Shown: piece by piece, positions 17,372-25,203 of the stretch | Numbering within the stretch: position 1 is the first letter of the stretch | Layout of the letters: every line of letters begins with the position of its first letter | Source of the DNA: Pontibacter lucknowensis | GTDB taxonomy: Bacteria > Bacteroidota > Bacteroidia > Cytophagales > Hymenobacteraceae | DNA: 64,000 nucleotides | Assembly: GCF_900156415.1 (NCBI RefSeq) | Contig: NZ_FTNM01000001.1 | Coordinates: 806,001-870,000 of the forward strand | Direction: 5' to 3' | Made by a program: the position numbers and the translations under genes | The notes under the pieces: model-generated | The model's database searches: none | The model's input: the letters and a program-made list of their open reading frames with translations, nothing else | Told to the model about the DNA's origin: nothing

Positions 17372-18010
17372 TTATTCTTCTTCTGTGATTTGCTTGTAGT
17401 CATTGATCATCTTGTGCCCCTTGAGCGTGGCGATACCGAGCATGAAGTACTCGAGGCTGGCCGTTTGCACATGCAGCAGCTCAAATTGGAAGCGGGGGAA
17501 AAGGGTTTCGTCAAAAGGCACCTCGATCTGGGCGAGTCGCAGGCGGGCGATTACCTCCACGTCCAGGTCCTGACGGAACAAGCCTTCAGAAATGCCGCGC
17601 CTGAGGTTATCTTTAATCCGGTGAAGGAAGTCATGGTTCTTATACTCCTGCCACTTTTGCCAGGCGTTGGCGTGGTACTTCTGCAGGTCGAAGAAGATGC
17701 CGGGGTGAATGCTGGCGAAGACTTGACGGGTGGTCTTCATGATCGAAAAAAGTTCTTCGATGGCATTGGGCGCCTCCTGCCTGCATCGCTCACAGTCCGC
17801 ATCCACCGAACTCAGGTATGAGTTGATAGCCCAGTACACAATCTCGTCTTTGTTGCTGAACCACTTGTAAATGGTTTTTTTGGACATAGAGAGGTGCTGC
17901 GCAATGTCATCCATAGAGGACCCCTTGATGCCGCGGCGACAGAAAAGCTTAAATGCCTCTGTTGCAATCTTATCTTTAACCGATAGCTGTACTGTCGTTT
18001 CCATTTTCAT
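17372..18010 (-). CDS. TetR-family repressor of the efflux operon
   Basis: 212 residues (210 if the second ATG at 18004 is used). The N-terminal helix-turn-helix is clear: IATEAFKLFCRRGIKGSSMD, then DIAQHLSMSKKTIYKWFSNKDEI. The C-terminal ligand domain carries a Cys pair (CERCRQE) near residue 75, which may matter for sensing. First gene of the five-gene minus-strand operon TetR-TolC-adaptor-RND-ACP. An inverted repeat overlapping its promoter is a likely self-operator, giving ligand-dependent derepression of the whole pump (inference). Confidence 0.92.
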   Translation of the reverse strand: MKMETTVQLSVKDKIATEAFKLFCRRGIKGSSMDDIAQHLSMSKKTIYKWFSNKDEIVYWAINSYLSSVDADCERCRQEAPNAIEELFSIMKTTRQVFASIHPGIFFDLQKYHANAWQKWQEYKNHDFLHRIKDNLRRGISEGLFRQDLDVEVIARLRLAQIEVPFDETLFPRFQFELLHVQTASLEYFMLGIATLKGHKMINDYKQITEEE

Positions 18011-18020
18011 AATTCCGAGG

Positions 18021-18057
18021 CAAAACTACGGAAACGTTTTTTATCCCAAAAGTTTCC
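18021..18057 (-). promoter_or_regulatory. Promoter and candidate TetR operator of the efflux operon
   Basis: On the minus strand: TTTTG (18051-18047), an 18-base spacer, then TAGTTTTG (18028-18021), an excellent match to the Bacteroidota promoter. The inverted repeat GGAAAC ... GTTTCC (18030-18035 and 18052-18057), with inner AAAA/TTTT symmetry, covers the upstream element and spacer, so a bound repressor would block polymerase. The -7 box is only 10 bases before the first ATG. Confidence 0.7.
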
Positions 18058-18273
18058 ACAAGTGTTTAACAGAATTATTTAGTAAGTGTTCAGACTTTCC
18101 GGGCAAGCTCAAAACAGCTTTGAGCGAGACAAATGTGAGAGCTTTTTCGGTTTGAGAAAAACTATTTAGACGAATAGGGCAAATGCTGATTCAGACGCTG
18201 CTATTTTGACTTCAAACAGCCAGAAGCACATTCCTGATCAGATAAATCCAAATACTGGCATGTACAAAGGCGA

Positions 18274-19017
18274 CTATATACCTAGTACTGTCCGCAGTCG
18301 GGCATAGCCACTCTTGCTCAGGGGAATACGCTCACCGTTGCGCAGCAGTGCCACGTGGCTGTCCTTCTCGAAGGGCTCGATGCGGGTGAGCTGCGACAGA
18401 GCCATGATATAGGAGCGATGCACCCGCACAAACTGCTTCGGATCAAGCGCTTTTTCGTAATAGCCCATCGTCTTTTTCTTAAGGAAAACGCCGTCGCGGG
18501 TATGGATTTTCACATAATCGTCGTAGGCCTCCAGGTATAGCACATCGGCCACTGGTATGATGCGGATGTTGTTGCCGGCTCTTACTACAATGCGATGCTG
18601 TTCTTCAGGTTGCTTGCCAGTAGCCTCCTCCAGCGCACTTGAGGCGGGTATAGCCTGTGCTGCTGCCTGGCTCTGCAGCCATTTGCGTATGGCGGCATCG
18701 AAGCGTTCTTTGCTGAAGGGCTTGAGCAGGTAGTCTACGGCATTAGTCTCAAAGGCCTTGATGGCGTACTCGTCAAAGGCGGTGGTAAAGATGACACCGG
18801 GGGCTTGCTCCACCAGCTCCAGCATCTCAAAGCCGTTGATCTTAGGCATCTGGATGTCAAGAAAGATCAGATCGGGCTGATGCTGCATGATGGCTTTCAC
18901 ACCCTCGAAGCCGTCCCCGCACTCCTGCACCACCTCCAGCTCAGGGTAGGCTTGCAGGTACTCGGCCACCATGCTGCGGGCCAACGGTTCATCATCTATT
19001 ATCAGGCATTTTTTCAT
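18274..19017 (-). CDS. LytTR-family response regulator
   Basis: 247 residues from the ATG at 19017; the open frame reaches 19170, but the receiver domain begins exactly at MKKCLIIDDEP, so the longer start is rejected. Receiver: acidic pair in IIDDEP, phospho-acceptor Asp54 in LIFLDIQMP, Thr/Ala switch GVIFTTAFDEYA, Lys in LLKPFSKERF. A Gln/Ala/Glu-rich linker leads to a C-terminal LytTR DNA-binding domain (RIIPVADVLYLEAYDDYVKI, RVHRSYIMAL). The start lies inside the end of the kinase gene (26-base overlap), so the pair is translationally coupled. Confidence 0.94.
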   Translation of the reverse strand: MKKCLIIDDEPLARSMVAEYLQAYPELEVVQECGDGFEGVKAIMQHQPDLIFLDIQMPKINGFEMLELVEQAPGVIFTTAFDEYAIKAFETNAVDYLLKPFSKERFDAAIRKWLQSQAAAQAIPASSALEEATGKQPEEQHRIVVRAGNNIRIIPVADVLYLEAYDDYVKIHTRDGVFLKKKTMGYYEKALDPKQFVRVHRSYIMALSQLTRIEPFEKDSHVALLRNGERIPLSKSGYARLRTVLGI

Positions 19018-20050
19018 AGTGTTGGGGTATCTTGATGGTGGTTGTAAACTGATGGTCTTGTTGAGAGGTGCGCAGCAAGTCCTGCCGGGCGTAGAGCAGG
19101 TATAGCCTGCGCTGAATGGAGTCGAGTCCGAAGCCGGTGCCTTTGCGGGGCTGGCTTGTGGCTGGGTCATAGGGGTTCTGGGTGGTGATGGTCAGGTAGC
19201 CGTCCGCGGTAGTAGCCTTTACCTTGATAGTCGTCTCCCCCACCGTGTCGTAGAGTCCGAACTTGATGGCGTTTTCCACGACGGGCTGCAGCAGCAGGGC
19301 GGGCAGCTTCATGCTTTGACTTTCATCGGTGGCCTCTACCGCTACCTGTAGTCGATGCCCGAAGCGCACTTTTTCAATGTCCAGGTATAGCTGCAATTGC
19401 TTTAGCTCCTCTGCCAGGGGCACCAGCTGGCTGTTGTCCTTGCGCAAGGTGCCGCGCAAGAAGTCTGACAGCTGCTGCACCATGGTGCGGGCTTGCTCCG
19501 GCCGACTCACTACCAGGGCACTGATGGAGTTGAGGCTATTGAACAAAAAATGCGGCTGCAACTGCTGGCGCAGGTTATAGAGCTCGGCTTCGCGGGCCAG
19601 CTTCTCGGTGGCGGCTTTGCGCTTCTCAGCCTCCTGCAGTTGACGGGTATAGAACCACAGCCAGGTCAGGAGTAGCATAAGCAAGAGCATCAGCCAGCCA
19701 AATGCGATGCGCATCGGCAAGGTTTTATCGACAAAAGCCAGGTATGCGGTGGCTTCTGGCTGCATCTGACCCATTATAAAGTCAAACAGCAAGGTGCATA
19801 TACCTGCCAAACCCAGACTCCAGCCCAGCAGAAATGCTCCCTGACGGATGCTCGGCTGATAGAATCGCAGGCCTGTACCTACAGCAAATCCACCCACAGC
19901 CAGTAGCACGTTCATCAGCAGGGCATCTGTCAGTATCAGGTTCAGGGCAAAGCCGGTTTGCCAAAGCACCAATACCAGCACCACCGACCAAAGCAAGGCC
20001 CAGCCCAGATAGAGCAGCATCAGCCGTACCTGCGATGCAACCCCCTCCAT
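18992..20050 (-). CDS. LytS-type sensor histidine kinase (His_kinase/HATPase)
   Basis: 352 residues. The N-terminal half holds four hydrophobic helices (residues about 8-30, 38-60, 72-92, 112-134), then a short coiled coil (EAEKRKAATEKLAREAEL). The phospho-acceptor is His167 in QLQPHFLFNSLNSI, followed by ALLLQPVVENAIKFGL (N box) and GTGFGLDSIQRRL (G box). No extracellular sensor domain, so the signal is probably read within the membrane. It begins at the stop of the LiaF-like gene (TAATG shares one base), which points to that protein as its partner. Confidence 0.94.
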   Translation of the reverse strand: MEGVASQVRLMLLYLGWALLWSVVLVLVLWQTGFALNLILTDALLMNVLLAVGGFAVGTGLRFYQPSIRQGAFLLGWSLGLAGICTLLFDFIMGQMQPEATAYLAFVDKTLPMRIAFGWLMLLLMLLLTWLWFYTRQLQEAEKRKAATEKLAREAELYNLRQQLQPHFLFNSLNSISALVVSRPEQARTMVQQLSDFLRGTLRKDNSQLVPLAEELKQLQLYLDIEKVRFGHRLQVAVEATDESQSMKLPALLLQPVVENAIKFGLYDTVGETTIKVKATTADGYLTITTQNPYDPATSQPRKGTGFGLDSIQRRLYLLYARQDLLRTSQQDHQFTTTIKIPQHYEKMPDNR

Positions 20051-20898
20051 TAGTAACTCTTGATGTTGAGTCCGCCAAAGAGGGTGGTGCCTTTCAGGAT
20101 GAGCACCTTATTGGGGTCATAGCCCTGTGGCATGGCAGGTCGCTTGTCGTCGATGCCGCCCAGGATGGCCACCATTTCGTCGGACTTGATTTGCCAGTGT
20201 GGGGGCACGATGAGGGTGGTTCCCCCAAAGATCTGGGTTGCCTCCAGCACGATCGGGTGTTGTATGTCGGCCTGCATCAGGTTCAGCTCCGTGCCTCCGA
20301 ACACGCTCACCACTTCGCCGCCCTTGAAGTTCTTAGAGACGATGTTTTTTTTTATGCCTCCGAGTATCGCCACACTGTCCAGTTGATCTTCAGGCCCTCC
20401 TGCCGTATAACCCTGGTTACCGTCATATCCGCTGGAGGTATAAGCTTCGTTGCCGGTGTAGTCGGTGTAGCCACCAGGATAGGCGCCGTTCACAGGGTCG
20501 GTATAGTATCCGGGAGTGTCTTCTGGTCTGGGGTTGGGGCCAGGGCCCACCTGGTTTTCCCAAGGGTTGCGCTTCTTTGGTTTCATGATCAGCCACAGCC
20601 CCAGACCGATGATCAGGATGGGCCAGAAGTACAGCTTCAGGTTAATATCGAGAAAGAAGTGCCTGTCAAGCAGAAACACGCCACCGATCACAATCAGCAC
20701 CAGCCAGCTTGGTTTCTGGAAGGAATGCTTAAAGCCCAGAAACAGGCCCAGCGCGATCAGGAACATAGGCCAGGAAAACACCCAGCTTGGCAAAAAGAAG
20801 ACGCCCATCTTGGCTGTTAGCAACAGCACCCCTACCATCAGGAGAAAAACGCCGGCCATTTTGCCGGAACCACCTCTATTATATTCTTGATTTTTCAT
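20050..20898 (-). CDS. LiaF-like membrane protein, probable cell-envelope stress sensor partner
   Basis: 282 residues. Four hydrophobic helices between residues 13 and 105 (VFLLMVGVLLLTAKMGVFFL; FSWPMFLIALGLFLGF; WLVLIVIGGVFLL; LYFWPILIIGLGLWLI). A Pro/Gly/Tyr-rich linker follows, then a beta-helix-like C-terminal domain with repeated hydrophobic-Gly-Gly turns (VAILGGIKKN, VSVFGGTELN, QIFGGTTLIV, VAILGGIDDK, GTTLFGGLNI), the mark of LiaF/DUF5668-type proteins. In Firmicutes LiaF inhibits a kinase that senses cell-wall antibiotics; the same role here is inferred from fold and coupling to the LytS kinase gene. Confidence 0.85.
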   Translation of the reverse strand: MKNQEYNRGGSGKMAGVFLLMVGVLLLTAKMGVFFLPSWVFSWPMFLIALGLFLGFKHSFQKPSWLVLIVIGGVFLLDRHFFLDINLKLYFWPILIIGLGLWLIMKPKKRNPWENQVGPGPNPRPEDTPGYYTDPVNGAYPGGYTDYTGNEAYTSSGYDGNQGYTAGGPEDQLDSVAILGGIKKNIVSKNFKGGEVVSVFGGTELNLMQADIQHPIVLEATQIFGGTTLIVPPHWQIKSDEMVAILGGIDDKRPAMPQGYDPNKVLILKGTTLFGGLNIKSY

Positions 20899-20930
20899 GG
20901 TTTTATTTCGTTTAGTTTTAAGATCTGTAC

Positions 20931-20957
20931 CAAAGGTATAAGATGCCCTTGCTCAAT
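20931..20957 (-). promoter_or_regulatory. Candidate promoter of the LiaF-LytS-LytR operon
   Basis: On the minus strand TACCTTTG (20938-20931) fits TAnnTTTG, with a TTG element about 16 bases upstream (near 20956). Leader of about 25 bases to the LiaF-like ATG at 20898. Here the dispersed word (TATACCT) coincides with the -7 box. Confidence 0.45.
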
Positions 20958-21068
20958 TCAATGGCTATTAGGTTACCCCCGGACAGAAGTCGGTAAACGG
21001 CCGGTTGGCGTCGGTAAACCAAGTTAGGTTTTATTCACCGAATGGCAAGGTATAGCAAAGCGCCTTAT

Positions 21069-21102
21069 TTTGCCTTTCACATTTCGCAAATTATTATCTT
21101 TG
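21069..21102 (+). promoter_or_regulatory. Promoter of pheS, probably giving a leaderless mRNA
   Basis: TTTG at 21069-21072, a 22-base spacer, then TATCTTTG at 21095-21102. Only six bases separate the -7 box from the ATG at 21109, so transcription should start at or within one or two bases of the start codon. Confidence 0.65.
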
Positions 21103-21108
21103 CATACT

Positions 21109-22137
21109 ATGGTTGAGAATATACAGAGAGTAGCACAAGAGATAGAGGCCGCGCAACTGACAAGCGCAGCCGAGTTGGAGCAATTCAGAATCGCTTACAT
21201 TGGCCGCAAAGGCGCTATAGCCGCCCTTTTTGACGACCTCAAATCAGTGGCGCCCGAGCAGCGCCGCCAGGTAGGTCAGGAGCTAAACCAGCTCAAGAAC
21301 CGCGCCCAAACCCGTTTTGACGAAGCACAGGAACAGCTGGCCAACGCGAACACTGGTTCTGAGGCTGAAAACGCTTTTGACTTTACGCTACCTCCTATAC
21401 CTAACACTTTGGGCACCCGCCATCCGCTTTCGCTGGTACGTGCCGAGATCGTGCGCATTTTCGAGCGCATTGGCTTCAATGTGGCTGACGGACCGGAGAT
21501 CGAGGACGACTGGCACAACTTTACGGCGCTGAACTTCCCGGAGAACCACCCTGCCCGCGAAATGCAGGACACTTTCTTCTTGAGCGAAGATCGTGACAAG
21601 CTGTTGCGTACCCATACCTCCAACGTGCAGGTGCGCCTGATGGAGAACAACCAGCCACCGCTGCGCAGCATCATGCCGGGTCGCGTATACCGCAACGAGG
21701 CCATTTCAGCCCGTGCGCACATGGTATTCCAGCAAGTGGAGGGCCTGTACGTAAACAAAGGCGTGAGCTTCAAAGACCTGAAAGAGACTTTGTATTACTT
21801 CGCCAAGGAGATGTTCGGACAGGACACCAAGATCCGTTTCCGCCCCTCGTTCTTCCCGTTCACGGAGCCGAGCGCAGAGATTGATATCTCCTGCCTGATC
21901 TGCAAAGGCGAGGGCTGTAACATCTGTAAGCAATCAGGTTGGGTAGAGATCGGCGGTGCCGGCATGGTAGACCCGAACGTGCTTAGCAACTGCGGCATCG
22001 ATCCGGAGGTATACTCAGGTTTTGCCTTCGGTATGGGCATCGAGCGCATCACCATGCTCCGCTACCAGATCCGTGACCTGCGCCTGTTCACCGAAAACGA
22101 CGTACGCTTCCTGCGGCAGTTCAAGGGGGTTATTTAA
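21109..22137 (+). CDS. pheS: Phenylalanine-tRNA ligase alpha subunit
   Basis: 342 residues from the ATG at 21109; the upstream ATG at 21070 lies in the promoter, so the shorter form is chosen. Charges tRNA-Phe as an alpha2-beta2 enzyme. Seen: the N-terminal coiled coil (residues 1-85), the YIGRKGAIAALFDDL motif, then the class II catalytic core with HPLSLVRAEIVRIFERIGF, the motif 2 region RVYRNEAISARAHMVFQQVEG, FRPSFFPFTEPSAEI, a Cys-rich insertion (CLICKGEGCNICKQSGW) and motif 3 GFAFGMGIERITMLRYQI. The beta subunit is not in this window. Confidence 0.96.
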   Translation: MVENIQRVAQEIEAAQLTSAAELEQFRIAYIGRKGAIAALFDDLKSVAPEQRRQVGQELNQLKNRAQTRFDEAQEQLANANTGSEAENAFDFTLPPIPNTLGTRHPLSLVRAEIVRIFERIGFNVADGPEIEDDWHNFTALNFPENHPAREMQDTFFLSEDRDKLLRTHTSNVQVRLMENNQPPLRSIMPGRVYRNEAISARAHMVFQQVEGLYVNKGVSFKDLKETLYYFAKEMFGQDTKIRFRPSFFPFTEPSAEIDISCLICKGEGCNICKQSGWVEIGGAGMVDPNVLSNCGIDPEVYSGFAFGMGIERITMLRYQIRDLRLFTENDVRFLRQFKGVI

Positions 22138-22158
22138 TTCTGAATGAGTGATTGAGCA

Positions 22159-22211
22159 AATGAGTGAATGTTTTGTTTTAAAATATGGCAGAACATTCAC
22201 TCATTCTTTTT
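22159..22211 (+). terminator. Terminator between pheS and the hydroxyacyl-CoA dehydrogenase gene
   Basis: Inverted repeat AATGAGTGAATGTT / AACATTCACTCATT (14 bases) around an AT-rich loop, followed by CTTTTT. The stem is AT-rich but long. Confidence 0.7.
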
Positions 22212-22228
22212 AACAGACAACCAAGGCT

Positions 22229-23086
22229 ATGAAATTTGAGAACATCAAAACGATAGGTATAGTAGGTGCCGGTACCATGGGGCAGGGTATTGCGCAGATC
22301 TGTGCGCAGGCAGGGTACAAAACCATTCTGTTCGACATCAATGCGCAGGTGCTCAGGAAAGCCGAAGCTATCACCGTTAAAAACCTCGATAAAGGGATAG
22401 AGCGCGGCAAGCTGACGGAAGCTGACAAACAGGCGGCCCTGGAGAACTTATCTTACACCGGTGATACGCTGCAGCTGAGCTGCGACGTTATCATTGAGGC
22501 TGTGGTAGAGCGCCTGGAGGTGAAGCAGAGCATTTTCAAAGATCTGGATGCCGTGAATACGCCTGATACGATCTTTGCCTCCAATACCTCGTCTATACCT
22601 ATTACCCGCATCGCGGCAGGTATACCGCACCCGGAGCGGGTAGTGGGCATGCACTTCTTCAACCCGGCCCATATCATGAAGCTGGTGGAAGTGATCTCAG
22701 GAGCGGCCACTTCTCTGGAAGTAGCTGATACTATCCGTCAATTGGCCCTGAAGCTGGAGAAGAAGCCTGTAATGGCTAAAGACGCTCCTGGTTTTATTGT
22801 GAACCGGGTGGCTCGCCACTTTTATGTAGAGGGGCTCAAGCTGCTCGAAGAAGGTGTGACTGATGCTAAAGGTATAGATCGGCTCATGCAGGCCAGCGGC
22901 TTTAAGATGGGCCCCTTTGAACTGATGGACCTGATCGGCGTAGACACCAATTACTCTGTTACCTCCTCCATGTTTGAGGCTTTCCATTATGATCCGAAAT
23001 TCAGACCGAGCCGCATACAGCAGCAGAAAGTGGACGCCGGCCACCATGGCCGCAAGTCTGGCAAAGGCTTCTACGACTATCAGTAA
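22229..23086 (+). CDS. 3-hydroxybutyryl/3-hydroxyacyl-CoA dehydrogenase
   Basis: 285 residues, the standard length of the stand-alone enzyme (Hbd/PaaH type) that interconverts 3-hydroxyacyl-CoA and 3-oxoacyl-CoA with NAD(H). The NAD motif GIVGAGTMGQGIAQI lies at residues 10-24. The catalytic His is in RVVGMHFFNPAHIMKLVE, and VKDAPGFIVNRV-like sequence (AKDAPGFIVNRVARHF) and GPFELMDLIGVD mark the C-terminal domain. Used in beta-oxidation or aromatic/butyrate routes. Its last 41 bases overlap the start of a lipoprotein gene in another frame. Confidence 0.95.
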   Translation: MKFENIKTIGIVGAGTMGQGIAQICAQAGYKTILFDINAQVLRKAEAITVKNLDKGIERGKLTEADKQAALENLSYTGDTLQLSCDVIIEAVVERLEVKQSIFKDLDAVNTPDTIFASNTSSIPITRIAAGIPHPERVVGMHFFNPAHIMKLVEVISGAATSLEVADTIRQLALKLEKKPVMAKDAPGFIVNRVARHFYVEGLKLLEEGVTDAKGIDRLMQASGFKMGPFELMDLIGVDTNYSVTSSMFEAFHYDPKFRPSRIQQQKVDAGHHGRKSGKGFYDYQ

Positions 23087-23498
23087 GCTCCTTTGCCTGC
23101 TGGCGTTGCTGCTGCTTACTTCCTGTGGCAGCGATAACCCAGGCCCAGGTATACCCAATGTACCTGTAAGCGAGCAGATCAATGTAAACAGCCAGCTGTA
23201 TACGCGCCTGCGCCAGGATGGGGGCTATGTATACCTGAACTCCGGTTACAAGGGCATCATTGTGATCCGGCAGCATGCGAACCTATACCTGGCTTTTGAA
23301 CGAGCCTGCCCCTATGACCCTACTGCGACTGCACCTTGCGGCCAGGTGGAGGCAGACCAGTCCAACCTGTTTATTGTGGACACTTGCTGCGGATCCCAGT
23401 TCAATTTTCAGGGAGGTGTGAATGCAGGTCCTGCTGTGTATGGCCTCCGACAATACCGCACCGTACTGAATGGCTCTCTGCTCTCCATTTTTAATTAA
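23046..23498 (+). CDS. Rieske-fold-like lipoprotein without the usual His ligands
   Basis: 150 residues from the ATG at 23046, which places a lipoprotein signal with lipobox LLTSC (Cys27) at the N-terminus; the frame's upstream ATG at 22974 is deep inside the dehydrogenase gene and is rejected. The body resembles small Rieske (2Fe-2S) proteins: a beta-rich segment, CPY at 88-90, and TCCGSQFNFQGG near 113-123, followed by LRQYRTVLNG. The expected CxH and CxxH ligands read C-P-Tyr and D-T-C-Cys, so a normal cluster looks unlikely. Four Cys remain (88, 98, 114, 115). Confidence 0.7.
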   Translation: MAASLAKASTTISKLLCLLALLLLTSCGSDNPGPGIPNVPVSEQINVNSQLYTRLRQDGGYVYLNSGYKGIIVIRQHANLYLAFERACPYDPTATAPCGQVEADQSNLFIVDTCCGSQFNFQGGVNAGPAVYGLRQYRTVLNGSLLSIFN

Positions 23499-23634
23499 AT
23501 TTTTCGGATTGATTCACAACCATTTACAACTTACTCGAAATATTTTTTAGCCCAGCACTTGCGTAGTAAGCTTAGGCGCCGTAATATTGCACCATCATTC
23601 GACGGTAGAGACCGTCACTGAACATAAATAAGAT

Positions 23635-23708
23635 TCCTCCTTAGCTCAGTTGGTTAGAGCACCTGACTGTTAATCAGGGGGTCCCTGGTTCGAGCCCAGG
23701 AGGGGGAG
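23635..23708 (+). tRNA. tRNA-Asn (anticodon GTT)
   Basis: 74 bases. Acceptor stem TCCTCCT pairs with AGGGGGA (one G-T pair), discriminator G at 23708, no CCA encoded. D arm TAGCTCAGTTGGTTAGAGCA, anticodon stem CCTGA/TCAGG with loop CTGTTAA (anticodon GTT at 23669-23671), and T loop GGTTCGAGCCC. A terminator follows directly. Confidence 0.97.
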
Positions 23709-23711
23709 CTT

Positions 23712-23754
23712 AAAAAAAGCCACTTACGAATAAAATCGTTAAGTGGCTTTTTTT
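23712..23754. terminator. Bidirectional terminator between tRNA-Asn and the AI-2E permease gene
   Basis: Stem AAAAAAAGCCACTTA / TAAGTGGCTTTTTTT with a 13-base loop; the T-runs on both strands serve the tRNA (+) and the convergent permease gene (-), whose stop codon it touches. Confidence 0.9.
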
Positions 23755-24784
23755 ATTTCTCTTTAACTTCAGCTTCTAGCACGTCTTTTACATACAACTC
23801 CTGCACGATCACCATCAGCACGGCTAATATCGGGGCAGCCAATAGCAGTCCTAGCGCCCCTAGCAGCAAACCAAGCAACACCTGAAAGAACAGCAGCAGG
23901 GCCGGTGGCAGGTCTACTGTCTTCTTGAAAATGATGGGAGTCAGCACATAACTCTCCACCATCTGAATGCCGCCATAGATCAGAATCACATACAGCGCCA
24001 TCTGCCCTCCTTCCATCAGACCGACGAGCACAGCAGGCACCCCTGCCAGCCATGGGCCAATGTTGGGCACAAACGCGAAAAGAAAAGCGATGAAGGCCAA
24101 AGCGAATGCCAGGGGTAACCCGATCAGACTATAGCCAATGGCGGTACTGATACCAATCATAGACATAGCCAGCAGCATAGCCACCAGCCATCCCCGTAGG
24201 GTACTGTAGCACTTATCCAGCACCTCCAGTATTCGTGTCCGCTTATGGACAGGGAACAGCTTCACCAGCCCATGTGTGTAGAGGGTCGGACTGGCGGCCA
24301 GGAACAAGGCTGTGATGACGACTATTACAAGATCGGCCAGGAACCCGAGTGTCGTATAAAAAGCGCCGGTAACCTGCGAGAAAAGATTCTCTTGTTTCGA
24401 GAGAGCACCTTCAAAGTTTTCAGGTAGCTTCTCCGCGACCCGCTCTCCCCAGCCTCGCTCACCCAGCCAGTTTCTCAGTTGCTCAATGGACTTAGGCAAG
24501 GTTTCCCGCATCTCGCCTACCTGCTCTGCTATAGTGGGTGCCAACAACCAAAAGGCCCCTATGATCAGACCGAAGAAAAGCAGCACGGACAGCAGTAGTG
24601 CCACCCACCGCTTCATTCCCGTTTTTTGGACAATCCACTCTGCCATACCACTGAAGAGCACGGCAAGCAGAATGCCTGAAAAGACCAGCAGAAAAAAGTA
24701 ACCTTGGCTTATTAAAAGGTAAGCGATAAGAACCATTAAGACCCCTGCCGCAAACCGCTTAATGAAATTATAGAAATCTAGCAT
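23753..24784 (-). CDS. AI-2E transporter family (PerM/YhhT-like) permease
   Basis: 343 residues. About eight hydrophobic helices: two or three at the N-terminus (GVLMVLIAYLLISQGYFFLL, VALLLSVLLFFGLIIGAF), a soluble middle (residues about 80-140, SIEQLRNWLGERGWGERVAEK), then FLADLVIVVITALFLAASP, LRGWLVAMLLAMSMIGISTAIGY, ALAFIAFLFAFVPNIGPWLA (family motif) and YVLTPIIFKKTVDLPPALLL. The family includes AI-2 exporters and Na+/H+ antiporter-like proteins; the substrate is not readable. Single gene. Confidence 0.9.
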   Translation of the reverse strand: MLDFYNFIKRFAAGVLMVLIAYLLISQGYFFLLVFSGILLAVLFSGMAEWIVQKTGMKRWVALLLSVLLFFGLIIGAFWLLAPTIAEQVGEMRETLPKSIEQLRNWLGERGWGERVAEKLPENFEGALSKQENLFSQVTGAFYTTLGFLADLVIVVITALFLAASPTLYTHGLVKLFPVHKRTRILEVLDKCYSTLRGWLVAMLLAMSMIGISTAIGYSLIGLPLAFALAFIAFLFAFVPNIGPWLAGVPAVLVGLMEGGQMALYVILIYGGIQMVESYVLTPIIFKKTVDLPPALLLFFQVLLGLLLGALGLLLAAPILAVLMVIVQELYVKDVLEAEVKEK

Positions 24785-24929
24785 TAAGGAATTGACTCTT
24801 TATAAACATGAAAACACTTTCATGTGTTTACTCATACAGGGGGCCTTAGGTTAAGAAGCAGTCAGCAGCTTCCACAGCACCTCCCCCCTTATAAGCCAAC
24901 CTTTTACTTAAAAAGCAAGTATCTGATAT

Positions 24930-24977
24930 ATATGACAATTTCGTCATATTACCGCAACCGCACTCTCTATAAGAGTG
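24930..24977. promoter_or_regulatory. Two perfect inverted repeats upstream of a small lipoprotein gene
   Basis: ATATGAC-AATTTC-GTCATAT (arms 24930-24936 and 24943-24949) and CACTCT-CTATA-AGAGTG (24961-24966 and 24972-24977). They lie 37-84 bases before the ATG at 25014, where an operator and a 5' leader hairpin would be expected. A third palindrome, CATGAAA-ACAC-TTTCATG, is at 24807-24824. No binding protein can be named. Confidence 0.45.
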
Positions 24978-25013
24978 TTAGGCGCTGCGCTATAACCTAA
25001 ACAAAATAAGACT

Positions 25014-25184
25014 ATGAAAAATATAAGACTATACCTCCCCGTCCTTTTCGTCCTGATGGCAGTTACCATGAGTAGTTGCGAATTGATAGGAGACATCTTC
25101 AAAGCCGGTATGTGGACCGCGCTCATCATCATCGTTCTGATTGTGGCCCTGGTAGGCTGGCTGTTCAGCAGATTCAGACGATAA
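25014..25184 (+). CDS. Small lipoprotein with one membrane helix, 56 aa
   Basis: A 56-residue frame with a lipoprotein signal (LPVLFVLMAVTMSSC, lipobox Cys22), then ELIGDIFKAGMWT and a single hydrophobic helix (ALIIIVLIVALVGWLF) ending in SRFRR. Short proteins of this layout (CELIGDIFKAGMW followed by a helix) recur in Bacteroidota, where they are sometimes given the misleading label phosphatidate cytidylyltransferase; the protein is far too small for that. The terminator 20 bases downstream and inverted repeats upstream support an independent, regulated gene. Confidence 0.75.
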   Translation: MKNIRLYLPVLFVLMAVTMSSCELIGDIFKAGMWTALIIIVLIVALVGWLFSRFRR

Positions 25185-25203
25185 ACGCAATACCTAACAA
25201 AAG

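Noticed and set aside
18018-19170. Longer start for the LytTR regulator at 19170
   Set aside because: The first 51 residues lie over the kinase gene and look like random translation; the receiver starts at 19017.
19834-20820. 328-residue open frame on the plus strand
   Set aside because: It is antisense to the LiaF-like and LytS genes, has His/Gln-rich odd composition and no domain; a shadow.
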